From Bacteroidales bacterium (lineage in GTDB: Bacteria; Bacteroidota; Bacteroidia; Bacteroidales; ML635J-15), in NCBI GenBank assembly GCA_016937855.1, contig JAFGVU010000195.1, positions 1 to 64,000 on the forward strand: 64,000 bases of DNA, written 5' to 3'. The translations under genes and the position numbers were made by a program. The notes under the pieces were generated by a model. The model searched no databases. It was not told where the DNA came from and was given only the letters and a program-made list of their open reading frames with translations. Positions 1 to 8,362 of the stretch are shown here, piece after piece (within the stretch, counting starts at the first letter, position 1; the number at the start of each line of letters is the position of its first letter).

Positions 1-459
1 AGCTTTTTTTACTAAATGGGCTAAAACCCTTGCACTTAATGTTCTGAAATCACATTTATATAATTGACATTCAATGTGTTAAGTGTTCTTGGCTGCGCCG
101 AGCTAAAGGTTCAGTAGCCCCTAAATAAAAATTGTAGGTCTAAATTGACATTTAAGTAATATTATGCAGGTTAATGGAGATATGATCCACGCTAACGCAA
201 TGTTTATCCCGCCCCAACGGGATCCTCGCTTGCTCGGATTTTACTGCGTTGCACTTAACTCCTTTGTCGTTTTTGGTTGTAATCCGACTGTCGTTCTTAA
301 TTAAAAATTATATTTTTATAAAAAAATCATACCAGTTGGCGGATTTTAGTTTTTTGGGACTGATTAACTGATTAGCTGATCAACTTTAGCCAGTGGAGAG
401 TAAAATTTTCATATTGTTACTTTGCAAAGATTTCTTACTTTTGTAAATAATATTGAAAA
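1..459. other. Intergenic region without a supported gene
   Basis: No open reading frame of useful length is seen. The first 300 bases are richer in G+C than the flanks. The ten bases TTGCACTTAA occur at 30-39 and again at 249-258, and the inverted form TTAAGTG lies at 79-85. A 6-bp hairpin (ATCCCG/CGGGAT) lies at 206-223, and TCGGATT at 234-240 pairs with AATCCGA at 281-287. It could be a decayed repeat or a structured RNA; nothing decides between them. The last 50 bases hold a promoter for the following gene. Confidence 0.6.
414..443 (+). promoter_or_regulatory. Bacteroidota-type promoter for the DUF4831 gene
   Basis: TTG at 414-416 and TACTTTTG at 436-443 are separated by 19 bases. This fits the Bacteroidota sigma-A consensus TTG-N19-21-TAnnTTTG. 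The start codon follows 16 bases after the -7 box. Confidence 0.6.
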
Positions 460-1629
460 ATGATTTGTATGAAGAAAATTTGTATCGTTATTTGTCTTGT
501 AGTGATTGCTAATATTGGATTTTCCCAAATTAAAGTCTTTTCTTTAAATGACACAACTGTTCAGGTTAAAAAGAATTCGCTTATATATTATTTGCCTCAA
601 ACTTTTGTTAGTGTAAATGTTGATGTTAAAACTAAACAATTTATACCTGGACCATTTTGCAAATATGCTGAAAAATATTTATCAATAGAGGATGTGAAAG
701 TTAAGTCATTTAAAACTTCTGACATAATTAAAGTTGAACTTAATGAATATAATGTTGTTGATCCTAAAGCAGGTTTTTTTGTAACAGGGAACATTCCAAA
801 AATTTTGTTAGATAACCGGGGTTTAATATCATCATATAATAACACTGATCAAAAACAAAGCAATAAAAATCAGTCCATTTACGAAAACTATCCGGAGTAT
901 TTTGATGACAACGAAGTATATTTTACTGACTACAGTGTCAAAAGAAATTTCACAGGGATTACAGATACAACCTACAAGGTAATAGAACTTGATTCAGTAT
1001 TTCAGAAAATACCGGTTTACAACACTGTAATTACAAGTAAGGACTTTGAGCAAAAGGCAGAAGAAGCTGCCAATTACATTATTAAAATCCGTAAACGTCG
1101 GTTTAAATTACAATCGGCACAGTTTGAAAATGAAAAACCTCCCAAAAAAGTCGAATTTTTGGTAAATGAACTCAACGAGTTAGAAAAACAATATCTTGAA
1201 CTTTTTATTGGGAAAGAAGTAGCTATAATTAATAGTTTCCATTACACATTTAAACCAGCTCAAGGACAAACAAAAGATAGACTTGTCCTTTTTCATTTGT
1301 CAGACGAAAATGGAATAAGCGACAAGCAAGGACCCGACACTGAACCTGTTTACCTTAACTATTCGAACTGCGGATTGGTTGATAATCTCCAAGGTTTTTA
1401 TTCACGGCAATTAAAGCTAAAAGATAAAACAAAAGGATTATACTATCGAATACCAGGACAAGGTTTATTTAGTGTAGAATTTGATAAATCCATTTTATTA
1501 CAAAAACATTTAACTATCCCTCAATATGGATTAATTAATTATCTGCCGGTAAAAATGTTTAAAAACAAAAACTTGCAAATAATATTTGATGTCGAAAATG
1601 GTTCTATTGTAAGAATCTGTAATGAATGA
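460..1629 (+). CDS. DUF4831 family secreted protein
   Basis: A 389-residue exported protein of unknown function. It begins with a signal peptide (hydrophobic stretch about residues 6-20, ending FSQ). The next section, with a YYLPQT motif and then PGPFCKYAEKYL, resembles the Bacteroidota DUF4831 family; that match is from memory. Methionine 4 (position 469, MKKIC) is an equally good start. The stop overlaps the start of the next gene by 4 bases (ATGA), so the two are co-transcribed. The neighbour is a BamA/TamA-like barrel, so a periplasmic or outer-membrane role is likely but not shown. Confidence 0.75.
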   Translation: MICMKKICIVICLVVIANIGFSQIKVFSLNDTTVQVKKNSLIYYLPQTFVSVNVDVKTKQFIPGPFCKYAEKYLSIEDVKVKSFKTSDIIKVELNEYNVVDPKAGFFVTGNIPKILLDNRGLISSYNNTDQKQSNKNQSIYENYPEYFDDNEVYFTDYSVKRNFTGITDTTYKVIELDSVFQKIPVYNTVITSKDFEQKAEEAANYIIKIRKRRFKLQSAQFENEKPPKKVEFLVNELNELEKQYLELFIGKEVAIINSFHYTFKPAQGQTKDRLVLFHLSDENGISDKQGPDTEPVYLNYSNCGLVDNLQGFYSRQLKLKDKTKGLYYRIPGQGLFSVEFDKSILLQKHLTIPQYGLINYLPVKMFKNKNLQIIFDVENGSIVRICNE

Positions 1630-3323
1630 CATTATGTTTTAGATATAGTTTTATTTTCGCGGTTTTGGTATTAACCGGGGCAATAGTTCATTCTCAAACT
1701 TCTGTTGAAATTTTTAGTCGTAATAACGAGAATAATCCTTATCGTTCAATACTCGACAAACAAATAAGAGATAGTGCTCAGTTGTACCAAGTTCTTAATA
1801 ATCAAATAGTTGAGTCATTGTCGGAAGGTTATGTCTCTGCTGGATATGACAGTATTGTTGCCGATTCTGCAAAAGTGAAAGCCTATTTTACTTATGGTAG
1901 TCGTTTTAAATGGGAGACAGTTAGGTTTGACTTACCTAAGGAATTTAAAAATAGAAGCAAAAATTTTGTCAAACGCAAAGGAGTTTTAGATATTGAGAAT
2001 CATATTAATACTTTGACAAATACCCTTAAATATGCTGCTGATTTGGGATATCCATTTGCCGAAATAGTAGCAGACTCATTAACTGTTTTTGAGGATAGCA
2101 TTATCTCTGTAAAATATATTTTAAAAACAGGAGAAAGGTTTTATTTCGATAGTGTACACATTAAAACAGACACTAAAATCAGACAAGGTTATATTGAAAA
2201 TTACATTGACATTAAGTCGAATCAGATTTTTAATTTAAAAACTGTTGACGAGATTGACGTAAAACTAAAAAATCTAAGTTTTATTGAGCAATCAAGGCCT
2301 TTTGAACTAGCATTTGGAGAAAATAGTGCGGATGTTCTATTGTATTTAAAAAAGAAAAAATCAAATAGTTTTAATGGTATGATTGGAATTCTTCCTAATA
2401 ACAAAACTACTGGAAAATTACTAGTTACAGGCGATGTTAACTTGTTCTTGCTTAACAGTGCCGGTGCGGGGGAGTTGTTCTCATTTCGATGGCAAAAATT
2501 TGAGGCGCTAAGCCAAAATTTAAAAACAGAGTTTTCGGTTCCGTATTTATTTAAATCACAATTTGGAGTCGGGGCGAAATTCGACATTGACAAAAAAGAT
2601 TCAACATATATTAATACCGATTTTACTGCAAGGATTATCTATGGAAATAACATTGCAAACGGCACAGAGTTTTTCTTTCGTCGAAAGACATCATATATCT
2701 TAGGAAATGATACATCAATAAACGATAACGGTTTTGCAGGCTATAGCTCTAACTTATTTGGTTTTAGTTATAGATTTAATAAAAACGATAATACATTTAA
2801 TCCACGAAAAGGAATTTTACTGTATGTTAATTCATCTTTTGGAACTAAACAGACATCTCAAACGGATGGTGTGCCAATGATGTTTCAAAATCTTAGCAAT
2901 ATATCGGTTAGCTATTATATTCCGGTTTTCTCATACATGAGCATAAAAATAAGAAGTTTAACTTCAATGATATATTCCGAAAAAATATTTGACAATGAAT
3001 TAGATTTAATTGGAGGTCTAAATACAATCAGAGGATTTGATGAACTTTCCATTCCTTCATCTTCGTCTAGCATATTTAGTTCAGAACTACGATACCTATT
3101 TGAAGAGCGATCTGCTTTTTTTGTGTTTTACGATTTTGCTTATGCCGAAAAAAGGTTTACAACAGATGATGCCAATAATATTCTGATGGGTATTGGAGCA
3201 GGATTAGATTTAAGCACAAATGCAGGTGTGTTTTCTTTGGTATTTGCTGTTGGTAAGCAAAATGACAATCCGTTTTTGTTTAATAGCACTAAAATTCACT
3301 TTGGTTATCGAAGCAATTTTTAA
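1626..3323 (+). CDS. BamA/TamA-like outer-membrane protein (surface antigen family)
   Basis: A 565-residue outer-membrane beta-barrel of the Omp85 superfamily, which inserts or translocates proteins at the outer membrane. A signal peptide ends near HSQ (about residue 24). Residues about 65-215 look like POTRA modules, including the pattern GERFYFDSVHIK. The rest is a barrel, with the family hallmark LIGGLNTIRGF followed by a strand starting SSELRYLFEE, and it ends with an aromatic residue. It has fewer POTRA domains than true BamA (usually five), so it is more likely a TamA-like or accessory Omp85 protein than the essential BamA. It is translationally coupled to the DUF4831 gene upstream. Confidence 0.8.
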   Translation: MTLCFRYSFIFAVLVLTGAIVHSQTSVEIFSRNNENNPYRSILDKQIRDSAQLYQVLNNQIVESLSEGYVSAGYDSIVADSAKVKAYFTYGSRFKWETVRFDLPKEFKNRSKNFVKRKGVLDIENHINTLTNTLKYAADLGYPFAEIVADSLTVFEDSIISVKYILKTGERFYFDSVHIKTDTKIRQGYIENYIDIKSNQIFNLKTVDEIDVKLKNLSFIEQSRPFELAFGENSADVLLYLKKKKSNSFNGMIGILPNNKTTGKLLVTGDVNLFLLNSAGAGELFSFRWQKFEALSQNLKTEFSVPYLFKSQFGVGAKFDIDKKDSTYINTDFTARIIYGNNIANGTEFFFRRKTSYILGNDTSINDNGFAGYSSNLFGFSYRFNKNDNTFNPRKGILLYVNSSFGTKQTSQTDGVPMMFQNLSNISVSYYIPVFSYMSIKIRSLTSMIYSEKIFDNELDLIGGLNTIRGFDELSIPSSSSSIFSSELRYLFEERSAFFVFYDFAYAEKRFTTDDANNILMGIGAGLDLSTNAGVFSLVFAVGKQNDNPFLFNSTKIHFGYRSNF

Positions 3324-3451
3324 AACTCGATTACAGCTAATCGTCTGATAGATAGAGAGTTGAGCGAGTTATGAAATATAACATTATTAGTTTTATATAA
3401 ACTGTTAATAAAAAATCTTATTAACTCTTATACTTGTGTTACAAAAAGCCG

Positions 3452-3459
3452 TATTTTTG
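3452..3459 (+). promoter_or_regulatory. Probable -7 box of the kinase gene
   Basis: TATTTTTG matches TAnnTTTG and lies 24 bases before the TTG start of the kinase. A TTG at 3434-3436 is only 15 bases upstream, shorter than ideal, so the -33 element is uncertain. Confidence 0.4.
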
Positions 3460-3483
3460 TGCTAAATTTTATAACTAAAGACT

Positions 3484-4524
3484 TTGAATTCTATATCAAA
3501 CAAAAAAATAATTCTTGGAACAAAATATAGATTTGTAAATCATTTGTTCTTTTGGATTGCATATCTCTTATTTAGTGGGATAGTATTTCATTTTGGTACT
3601 GCATTCCAGAATTATCATTCGTATATCTCAGCATTTATTATTGATTTTGTTACAATATACATTATTTTACTTATATTTATTCCTAGGTTTATTGAGAAGA
3701 AATACTTATTAAAGAAATTTGCATTTTCTCTTTTTGTTGTAGTTTTTATCAATTTATTGATAAATTTTGTTTTACAAAACTATATTTATGGTAATGGAGA
3801 GCTTGAATTTTGGAATTGTGTTCGCAGACAATCTCATAGCATTCAACTTTCTGTTGTTTTTATTGCTATTGCCATAGGGATAAAGATTTTCAAATTAAAT
3901 CAAGAAAATCAAGAGCAGATTCACGAGTTAAAGCAAGCCAAGATCACCTCAGAACTCGATTTTTTAAAGACCCAAATGAATCCACATTTTTTGTTTAATG
4001 TCCTTAATAACATATATATACAGACAAGAATAGACCCAAAAAAGTCGGCTGAGATGATTTTAAAGCTTTCCGATTTGTTGCGATATCAACTATATGAATG
4101 TTCTCAAGATAAAGTGATGTTAAAGTCGGAAGTTGACTATTTGCAGAACTATGTAGATTTGCAGAAGATGAGAATCGCAAATATTGAGTTAAAATTTGAA
4201 CAAAATGGTAGTTTTAAAGGTTTAATGATATATCCTTTTATGTTTATACCATTTTTAGAAAATGCTTTTAAACATGGAGTAAATTCTAAGGGTGTTGATA
4301 ATTTTATTCACATATTTGTTGAAATTGTAGAAAAATATGTTATCTTTGCCGTGAAAAACTCGAAGATTGGTACAAGCCCAGAGTTTAAAAAAAGTAATAG
4401 TGGGGGAATAGGCTTAGTAAATATCAAGAGGCGATTAGATTTATTATATAAAGGTAATTACGAACTTAAAATAGAAGATAGAGAAAATTATTACTATGTT
4501 AAATTAAAAATAGACTTAAAATGA
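3484..4524 (+). CDS. LytS/YehU-type sensor histidine kinase
   Basis: A 346-residue inner-membrane sensor kinase. Four hydrophobic segments lie at about residues 18-38, 46-68, 76-98 and 118-136. They are followed by a coiled segment and the His_kinase domain with NPHFLFN (phosphoacceptor His168), the N-box FLENAFKHG and the G-box GGIGLVNIKRRLDLLY. There is no large sensory domain, so the signal is probably sensed within the membrane. The start is a TTG codon: no in-frame ATG exists upstream of the first membrane segment. The stop overlaps the next gene by 4 bases, which encodes the cognate LytTR regulator. Confidence 0.88.
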   Translation: MNSISNKKIILGTKYRFVNHLFFWIAYLLFSGIVFHFGTAFQNYHSYISAFIIDFVTIYIILLIFIPRFIEKKYLLKKFAFSLFVVVFINLLINFVLQNYIYGNGELEFWNCVRRQSHSIQLSVVFIAIAIGIKIFKLNQENQEQIHELKQAKITSELDFLKTQMNPHFLFNVLNNIYIQTRIDPKKSAEMILKLSDLLRYQLYECSQDKVMLKSEVDYLQNYVDLQKMRIANIELKFEQNGSFKGLMIYPFMFIPFLENAFKHGVNSKGVDNFIHIFVEIVEKYVIFAVKNSKIGTSPEFKKSNSGGIGLVNIKRRLDLLYKGNYELKIEDRENYYYVKLKIDLK

Positions 4525-5234
4525 TGAAATGTATAATTGTAGATGACGAGCCTTTAGCACGTGAAGGTATGAAAATGAACATTAGCGAATTATCGAACCT
4601 TAATTTGGTTGGTGAGTTCGAAGATGCAAACTCTGCTAACGAGTTTCTTCAAAAAAATGATGTTGACATCATGTTTCTTGATATCGAAATGCCTGGCGTT
4701 TCTGGTCTTGAATTTTTGAGAAGCTTAAACAACGCTCCAATGGTTATTCTTACAACTGCTTATCCTCAATATGCTGTAGAAGCATACGAACTTGATGTTG
4801 TAGATTATCTGGTTAAACCGGTTAAACTAGACAGATTTATCAAAGCTGTTGCAAAAGCAGAAGAATATATCAAACTTGCTGAAAATACTGCTGTTTTCGA
4901 AGCTATCGAAGATGACTTTATTTTTATTAAATCTGAAAGAAAATATGTAAAAATCAGATTTGATGAATTATTATTTATTGAAGGTCTTAAAGACTATGTT
5001 ATTGTTCACGCAACACATGGTAAATATATGACAGCAATGAATGTAAAAACTATTCACAATAAATTACCAGAAGAAATCTTCTTCAGAGTTAGTAAATCTT
5101 TTATTATTAACGTAAATCATATCGATGATATTGATGGAAACTATGTTAATATCAAAGAAAATAGAGTTCCAATTGGTCGCTCATACAGAGATGTTTTCTT
5201 GGAGTTTGTTAACAGAAGATTATTAAGAAGATAA
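4521..5234 (+). CDS. LytTR-family response regulator
   Basis: A 237-residue two-component regulator. The N-terminal receiver domain has the acidic pair DDE at residues 8-10, the phosphoacceptor Asp54 in FLDIEMPG, and the conserved lysine in YLVKPV (about residue 104). The C-terminal half (about 135-237) is a LytTR DNA-binding domain, recognisable from FIKSERKYVKI, FIEGLKDYVIVH and the ending with VPIGRSYRD. It is the partner of the LytS-type kinase, with which it overlaps by 4 bases. A terminator follows, so the pair forms its own transcript. Targets cannot be read from the window. Confidence 0.9.
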   Translation: MMKCIIVDDEPLAREGMKMNISELSNLNLVGEFEDANSANEFLQKNDVDIMFLDIEMPGVSGLEFLRSLNNAPMVILTTAYPQYAVEAYELDVVDYLVKPVKLDRFIKAVAKAEEYIKLAENTAVFEAIEDDFIFIKSERKYVKIRFDELLFIEGLKDYVIVHATHGKYMTAMNVKTIHNKLPEEIFFRVSKSFIINVNHIDDIDGNYVNIKENRVPIGRSYRDVFLEFVNRRLLRR

Positions 5235-5254
5235 TTCTAGCCAATCTTATAGAA

Positions 5255-5286
5255 AAATAGTATCTTTACAGGTACTATTTTTTTTT
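5255..5286 (+). terminator. Rho-independent terminator after the LytTR gene
   Basis: Stem AAAATAGTA (5255-5263) pairs with TACTATTTT (5274-5282), and the T-run continues to 5286. The T-run ends exactly at the ATG of the next gene, so the Hpt gene has no leader of its own outside the hairpin. TATCTTTA at 5262-5269, one base off the -7 consensus, lies in the stem and loop. Confidence 0.6.
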
Positions 5287-5634
5287 ATGATGAAGACTAA
5301 CATAAATATTGATTCACTCAACGAAAGAACTGCCGGAGATAGAGATCTTGCATTCGAATTACTCCAAATGCTTAAAAGTGACTATATTAACGAATTAAAT
5401 GTATTAAACCAGAGTGTCAATCAAAAAGATTATAAAAATATAGCAAATATTTTACACAGAATTAAAAGTTCAGTTGGAACACTTGGATTTGATAACTTAA
5501 TGGATGAAATTGAGATTGTTGAAAAAAAAGCATTAAATTTTTCTCCATCGGATGATTTATCTATTGAAATTAATCGTATTTTTATCTCATTAAAAAAACA
5601 TATTGTTGAATTAGAGAAAATATTAAAGACTTAA
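5287..5634 (+). CDS. Orphan Hpt-domain phosphotransfer protein
   Basis: A 115-residue, all-helical protein. The motif LHRIKSSVGTLGF contains the phosphorylatable His57 and matches histidine phosphotransfer domains, which pass phosphate between receiver domains in a phosphorelay. No hybrid kinase is in the window, and LytS/LytTR pairs normally need no Hpt, so its partner is unknown. It starts directly after the terminator of the LytTR gene. The next gene starts 3 bases after its stop, so it probably shares a transcript with the broken SPFH gene. Confidence 0.75.
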   Translation: MMKTNINIDSLNERTAGDRDLAFELLQMLKSDYINELNVLNQSVNQKDYKNIANILHRIKSSVGTLGFDNLMDEIEIVEKKALNFSPSDDLSIEINRIFISLKKHIVELEKILKT

Positions 5635-5637
5635 ATT

Positions 5638-6774
5638 ATGGGATTACTAAACAAACTAAAAAACGAATTTATTGACATCATTGAATGGTTAGACCCAACC
5701 AATGATACAATTGTGCACCGTTTTGAGAGATATCAAAACGAAATAAAAATGGGAGCAAAGCTTACTGTGAGAGAATCACAGGTTGCTGTTTTTATAAACG
5801 AAGGATAAATTGCTGATGTGTTTTCTCCCGGCATGTACACATTAACCACAGAAAACATGCCTATACTTTCTACACTTAAAGGTTGGAAATATGGATTTAA
5901 TAGTCCTTACAAGGCTGAAGTATATTTTGTAAATACAAAGAAGTTTCTCGACAACAAATGGGGAACTCCAAATCCTGTGATGTTAAGAGATGCAGAATTT
6001 GGTCCTGTTAGAATCAGAGCTTTTGGTATTTATGAGTTTAGAGTTAAAGATGCTGCGACTTTTATTAGGGACATTGTAGGAACTGATGGTGATTTTACAA
6101 CCGAACAAGTTACTAATCAATTACGAAATATAATTGTTACACGCTTTACCGATGCTGTTGCCGAATCCAAAATTCCGGTTTTAGATATGGCAGCAAATTA
6201 TAACGAATTTTCCGAAGTTATTGGTAAGGTTATTGTTGATGAATATAGTACTTATGGTTTGGAAATGACAAAATTTTTGGTTTCCAACATTAGTCTTCCA
6301 CCAAATGTTGAAGAAGCACTTGATAAACGCTCCAGTATGGGTATTATTGGCAATATGAATCAATACACACAATTTCAGGCAGCTAATGCAATGGAAGCTG
6401 CTGCAACAAACCCTGGCGGAGGCGGAGCTTCCGAAGGAATGGGAATGGGAATGGGACTTGCTATGGCAAACACCATGATGAATAACATGAATCAGGGCAA
6501 TCAACCACAACAACACCAGCAAGGTGGAGCAGTTCCACCACCAATGCCTCCAGCGTTAACTTTTTTCGCTGTTGTTAACGGACAGCAAGCAGGTCCTTAC
6601 GATTTAAATACACTTAGGCAATTAGCTTCTAATGGAACGCTTACGAAAGACACTCTCGTTTGGAGAGAAGGTATGGCTAACTGGTCGGCGGCAGGACAAG
6701 TTCCTGAGCTTACTCAAGTTTTTGGGGCTACACCTCCACCTGTTCCACCACCACCTCCTGTAACTGGAGTGTAA
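5638..6774 (+). pseudogene. SPFH-domain/GYF_2 protein gene interrupted by an in-frame TAA
   Basis: The reading frame opens with ATG at 5638 (MGLLNKLKNEF...), reads 56 codons, meets TAA at 5806-5808, and continues without further damage for 322 codons to 6774. Both sides belong to one protein: an SPFH/band-7 domain of the YdjI/virion-core type (the residues flanking the stop read VAVFINEG-stop-IADVFSPGMYTL), a Gly/Met/Gln-rich linker, and a C-terminal GYF_2 (DUF4339) domain with QQAGPYDLNTLRQL and WREGMANW. A single base change (for example CAA or AAA to TAA) explains the stop. A truncated protein could start at GTG 5818 or ATG 5833. Proteins of this family scaffold membranes or bind partner peptides; the function here is unproven. 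A sequencing error is possible. Confidence 0.8.
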
Positions 6775-6781
6775 TATTCTT

Positions 6782-6811
6782 AAACGGGTGAATATCACCC
6801 GTTTATTTTTT
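6782..6811 (+). terminator. Rho-independent terminator after the SPFH gene
   Basis: A perfect 9-bp stem AAACGGGTG/CACCCGTTT (6782-6790 and 6796-6804) with a 5-base loop, followed by ATTTTTTG. It separates the SPFH gene from the nqr operon. Confidence 0.85.
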
Positions 6812-6936
6812 GTTTGATCAATCTACAGAACTGAATTGATTGCAACATGTTTTTATGTATGGGGTAAAACATTCTTAAAAATGATTTATATCATGCGGAA
6901 TTTTGAATTTTTATGAAAAAAAATAGGTTTTTTTGT

Positions 6937-6944
6937 TATTTTTG
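6937..6944 (+). promoter_or_regulatory. Probable -7 box of the nqr operon
   Basis: TATTTTTG matches TAnnTTTG and lies 54 bases before the nqrA start. No convincing TTG is placed 19-21 bases upstream, so only the -7 element is proposed. Confidence 0.4.
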
Positions 6945-6998
6945 AAACAAATATATTTTCATTTTGTTAAAAGTGATAGTTTAATTAAATAATATCCG

Positions 6999-8351
6999 AT
7001 GAGTAAAACAATTCGAATTCGTAAGGGTTTGGACATCAATCTTAAAGGTGAGGCCGAAAAAGTAATGCTAGATGAAAACTTACCCAATTTGTATGCACTT
7101 AAACCCATCGATTTTACTGGTTTGGTTCCTAAACTTCAGTTAAAAGAGGGAGAAAACGTAAAAAAAGGTGAGATAGTTTTTTTCGACAAATATCGTCCTC
7201 AAATTGGATTTGCCTCTCCCGTTTCGGGGAATATAAGCAAAGTTGTTAGAGGCGATAAAAGAAAAATGCTCGAGATTATTATCAGTAAAACAGAATCAAT
7301 AGATTGTGTTAAACACAATATTTCCGATTATGACCTTAATCGGGAAGAGGATATAAAGAAACTTATACTTGTTGCCGGACTTTGGCCATTTATTAAGCAA
7401 AGACCATACGGAATAATTGCAAACCCCGAGGATAGTCCTCGCGATATCTTTATTTCGATGTTCGATTCTGCACCTTTGTCACCTGATGTTGAATTTGTGC
7501 TAAATGATAAAAAGGAGCAGGTAAATTTCGCTTTGAGTGTATTGCGAAAATTAACAAAAGGGGACTTGTATCTCGGGTTTCGAAAAGATTCAAATTTAGT
7601 TTCATTAATAAATAATTCTGCTGATTACAAAATAAACTATTTTTACGGGCCTCATCCTTCTGGTTTACCCGGAGTGCAGATAAATAAAATCGCACCTATT
7701 AATAAAGGCGACATTATTTGGACAATTAATCCATGCGATTTAGCAATAATTGGCGATTTTTTACTTACAGGAATATATAATCCAGAAAGAATAATTGCTT
7801 TAGCAGGCTCTGAAATTAAAAAACCTGCATATTTTAAAACAATTGCCGGAGCAGATATAAGTGGAGCTTTAAAAGACAATCTAAAAAGTAACAATGTGAG
7901 AGTAATTTCAGGAAATGTTTTAACAGGTTCGAATATCTCGCACAGCCAATATTTGGGTTTTTATGATAGTTTGGTAACAGTTATCCCTGAGGGAAACGAA
8001 CACGAGATGTTTGGATGGGCAATGCCGGGGTTAAATAAACTAAGTATGTCGCAGACATTTTTGTCTAGTTTATTGCCGAAGAAAAAGTTTGTTGCTAACA
8101 CTAATTTGCATGGAGGTCACAGAGCTTATGTTGTAACAGGACAATACGAAAAAGTGTGCCCAATAGATATTTATCCTCAGTTGCTGATTAAGGCTATTTT
8201 AGCTGAAGATATCGACAAGATGGAGCAAATGGGAATATATGAAATTATTGAGGAAGACCTTGCGTTATGTGAATTCGCTTGCACATCAAAAACCGATGTT
8301 CAGGATATTATTCGTAAAGGTTTAGATATTATGATTAAAGAAATGTCGTAA
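6999..8351 (+). CDS. nqrA: Na+-translocating NADH:quinone reductase subunit A
   Basis: A 450-residue subunit of the six-subunit Na+-NQR, which oxidises NADH, reduces quinone and exports Na+ across the inner membrane. NqrA is the membrane-attached cytoplasmic subunit implicated in quinone binding. It opens with IRIRKGLDINLKGEAE, typical of NqrA, followed by a barrel-sandwich segment with FFDKYRPQIGFASPVSG. The C-terminal part contains NTNLHGGHRAYVVTGQYE and ends ALCEFACTSKTDVQDIIRKG, also typical. Length fits the family. It is the first gene of nqrABCDEF, with 11 bases before nqrB. Confidence 0.97.
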   Translation: MSKTIRIRKGLDINLKGEAEKVMLDENLPNLYALKPIDFTGLVPKLQLKEGENVKKGEIVFFDKYRPQIGFASPVSGNISKVVRGDKRKMLEIIISKTESIDCVKHNISDYDLNREEDIKKLILVAGLWPFIKQRPYGIIANPEDSPRDIFISMFDSAPLSPDVEFVLNDKKEQVNFALSVLRKLTKGDLYLGFRKDSNLVSLINNSADYKINYFYGPHPSGLPGVQINKIAPINKGDIIWTINPCDLAIIGDFLLTGIYNPERIIALAGSEIKKPAYFKTIAGADISGALKDNLKSNNVRVISGNVLTGSNISHSQYLGFYDSLVTVIPEGNEHEMFGWAMPGLNKLSMSQTFLSSLLPKKKFVANTNLHGGHRAYVVTGQYEKVCPIDIYPQLLIKAILAEDIDKMEQMGIYEIIEEDLALCEFACTSKTDVQDIIRKGLDIMIKEMS

Positions 8352-8362
8352 AATACTATAAT

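Noticed and set aside
3324..3370. Hairpin-like AACTCG...CGAGTT with inner CGATTA/TAATCG after the BamA-like gene
   Set aside because: The two stems share bases and there is no T-run; not convincing as a terminator.
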